From an uncultured Asticcacaulis sp. (GTDB lineage Bacteria > Pseudomonadota > Alphaproteobacteria > Caulobacterales > Caulobacteraceae), in contig CAMLLA010000213.1 in NCBI GenBank assembly GCA_946480525.1, forward strand, positions 1 through 7,192: 7,192 nucleotides of DNA. The letters run 5' to 3'. Position numbers and translations under genes: made by a program. Below, one piece after another: positions 6,526 to 7,192 of this stretch. The notes beneath the pieces are model-generated. The model worked only from the letters and a program-made list of their open reading frames with translations, did no database searches and had not been told where the DNA came from. Every line of letters starts with the position of its first letter. Within the stretch, counting starts at the first letter, position 1.

Positions 6526-6531
6526 AGGGGG
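6526..6531 (+). promoter_or_regulatory. Shine-Dalgarno that sets a TTG start
   Basis: AGGGGG lies 6 bases before TTG at 6538-6540. No in-frame ATG or GTG occurs between the upstream in-frame stop (TGA 6502-6504) and this TTG, and the protein aligns with E. coli YejK from exactly this codon. The ATGs at 6510, 6515 and 6521 are out of frame. Confidence 0.7.
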
Positions 6532-6537
6532 CCTAAT

Positions 6538-7192
6538 TTGACCAACAATATTCACAACGTCGCCATTCACGACTTGAACCGTACAGCAGCAGGATTTGTT
6601 GTGAACCTGGGCAACCCTGATCTAAAAGTTACCAGCACCATGCAGCGAGTGGTCAATGAACTTTATGACCTGTACGGTCGTCGAGCATCCAAATCCTATG
6701 GAAAATTTTCCGCTGATGAGAGCAATTACCCAACTCAGAAGCATTTAGATGATTATGTGAAAAGTAAATTCACGACGTTTGAAACATTTACGTCTGAACT
6801 AATGAAGACACTATCCTTGCAGGCAGGACATAGAAATGCGTCGACTGGTGGTCACGTGTTTTTTGCTCATTTTGAGCGCGACGGGAAGCAGTACATCCTA
6901 GTTGCGATCATTACCGATAAACTTGGTGCTTCGCTTACAAAAACCTATGATCTTCAAGACGCCGAGTACTTGGATATGGAGGGCTTCCGGTTCGCCGGTC
7001 GAATAAATATTACAGGATGGCTCAATAATGAAGAGAGATATATCGGCTTCCTAAAAGGCCGAGGCAACGTTTCGGAATATTTTAAAGAGTTTCTTGGCTG
7101 TGACGACATGGTGCAGGCGAGAAGAGATACGTCTGATCTCGTGTCCGTCCTAAAGAAATTCACTGAGGATGAGAATATGTCTCAGCCAAATA
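6538..7192 (+). CDS. NA37-family nucleoid-associated protein (YejK/NdpA-like), N-terminal part
   Basis: The first 218 codons are present and the frame is open to the window edge; E. coli YejK is about 335 residues, so roughly the last third is missing. Matches to YejK as I remember it include the start MTNNIHNVAIHDL (MSLDINQIALHQL in YejK), NELYDLYGRRASKSYGKFS (40-58), GGHVFFAHF (104-112), QYILVAIITDK (118-128), EYLDMEGFRFAGRINITGW (143-161) and RYIGFLKGRGNVSEYFKEFLG (167-187). Members bind DNA and associate with the nucleoid; their molecular role is poorly known. Translation starts at TTG with a good Shine-Dalgarno. Sampled lines are about 32-47% GC, far below the chromosomal genes, which marks it as foreign. 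Copies of this family on mobile DNA may act as element-borne chromatin or defence-associated proteins, but nothing visible here decides that. No stop or frameshift is seen. Confidence 0.88.
   Translation, partial: MTNNIHNVAIHDLNRTAAGFVVNLGNPDLKVTSTMQRVVNELYDLYGRRASKSYGKFSADESNYPTQKHLDDYVKSKFTTFETFTSELMKTLSLQAGHRNASTGGHVFFAHFERDGKQYILVAIITDKLGASLTKTYDLQDAEYLDMEGFRFAGRINITGWLNNEERYIGFLKGRGNVSEYFKEFLGCDDMVQARRDTSDLVSVLKKFTEDENMSQPN

Larger units (their letters stand above)
6336..6537. other. Intergenic region with several short inverted repeats
   Basis: This 202-base stretch has no gene that I can support. It holds a small hairpin GCCG-GATT-CGGC (6354-6365) just after the winged-helix gene, without a U-tract. 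It also holds TCTAGC/GCTAGA (6397-6402 and 6423-6428) enclosing GTGT-AG-ACAC (6412-6421), an exact 9-base direct repeat TTAATGCAG (6369-6377 and 6465-6473), and the AT-rich inverted repeat listed separately. It probably contains the promoter and control region of the downstream NA37 gene, though no hexamer pair close to consensus stands out. Confidence 0.4.
5839..7192. mobile_element. End of a mobile island inserted in comM (partial, runs off the right edge)
   Basis: Family similarity of comM ends abruptly at 5838 and unrelated DNA follows with other genes, reversed coding direction and lower GC (sampled 60-base lines 32-67%, against about 68% in the comM remnant). The true boundary is between 5839 and 5844: a Leu codon is expected next in comM, and TA at 5839-5840 would fit a rare xTA Leu codon, but T5841 does not. 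A TGT at 5844-5846 could be a transposon terminus. comM is the known insertion gene of AbaR/Tn6022-type elements, which make a 5-base duplication; I believe they enter at a comparable point. No transposase or integrase is in view, so the type of element is unproven. A rearrangement or assembly join is the alternative. Confidence 0.75.

Noticed and set aside
6954..7163. Minus-strand 69-codon frame inside the NA37 gene
   Set aside because: Fully contained in and antisense to a gene with strong family matches.

Overview
The window looks like a chromosomal segment of an alphaproteobacterium, most likely in the Caulobacteraceae (Caulobacter/Asticcacaulis type). The first 5.8 kb are GC-rich: hand counts of single 60-base lines give about 68-73% GC inside purH and comM. 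The region carries a soluble hybrid histidine kinase that matches, in layout and in key residue numbering as I remember it, Caulobacter ShkA. The genus assignment is inference.

Layout: five genes lie on the minus strand and read right to left. They are the broken 3' part of comM/yifB (5173-5838), shkA (3569-5086), ampG (1795-3516), purH (119-1732), and the first codons of an FAD-binding protein that is probably mnmG (1-76, running off the left edge). The gaps between them are 86, 52, 62 and 42 bases. No strong intrinsic terminator is visible, so shkA-ampG-purH-(mnmG) could be co-transcribed. Functions: c-di-GMP-gated phosphorelay kinase, muropeptide permease of peptidoglycan recycling, the last two steps of IMP synthesis, and (probably) tRNA wobble-uridine modification.

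At about 5839-5843 the comM reading frame stops matching its family. The break falls inside the conserved Walker B segment (D-E-L-P-E-F), just before Pro-Glu-Phe. Everything to the right looks like the end of an inserted mobile element. It starts with a non-coding end carrying a degenerate direct repeat and a small hairpin (about 5841-5903). Next come a plus-strand gene for a coiled-coil plus winged-helix protein (5904-6335), a 202-base intergenic stretch with several inverted repeats, and a plus-strand gene running off the right edge (6538-7192). That last gene uses a TTG start and encodes a YejK/NdpA-type (NA37 family) nucleoid-associated protein. Composition falls across this region: sampled lines are about 48-67% GC in the winged-helix gene and about 32-47% in the NA37 gene, as expected for acquired DNA. 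comM is a known insertion hotspot, for example for the AbaR/Tn6022-type elements of Acinetobacter. The best reading is that this is one end of a comM-targeting island whose transposition genes and most cargo lie beyond the window.

No tRNA, rRNA, CRISPR array or complete transposase gene was seen. No complete new system can be shown from this window. The part worth following is the island end and its first two genes.
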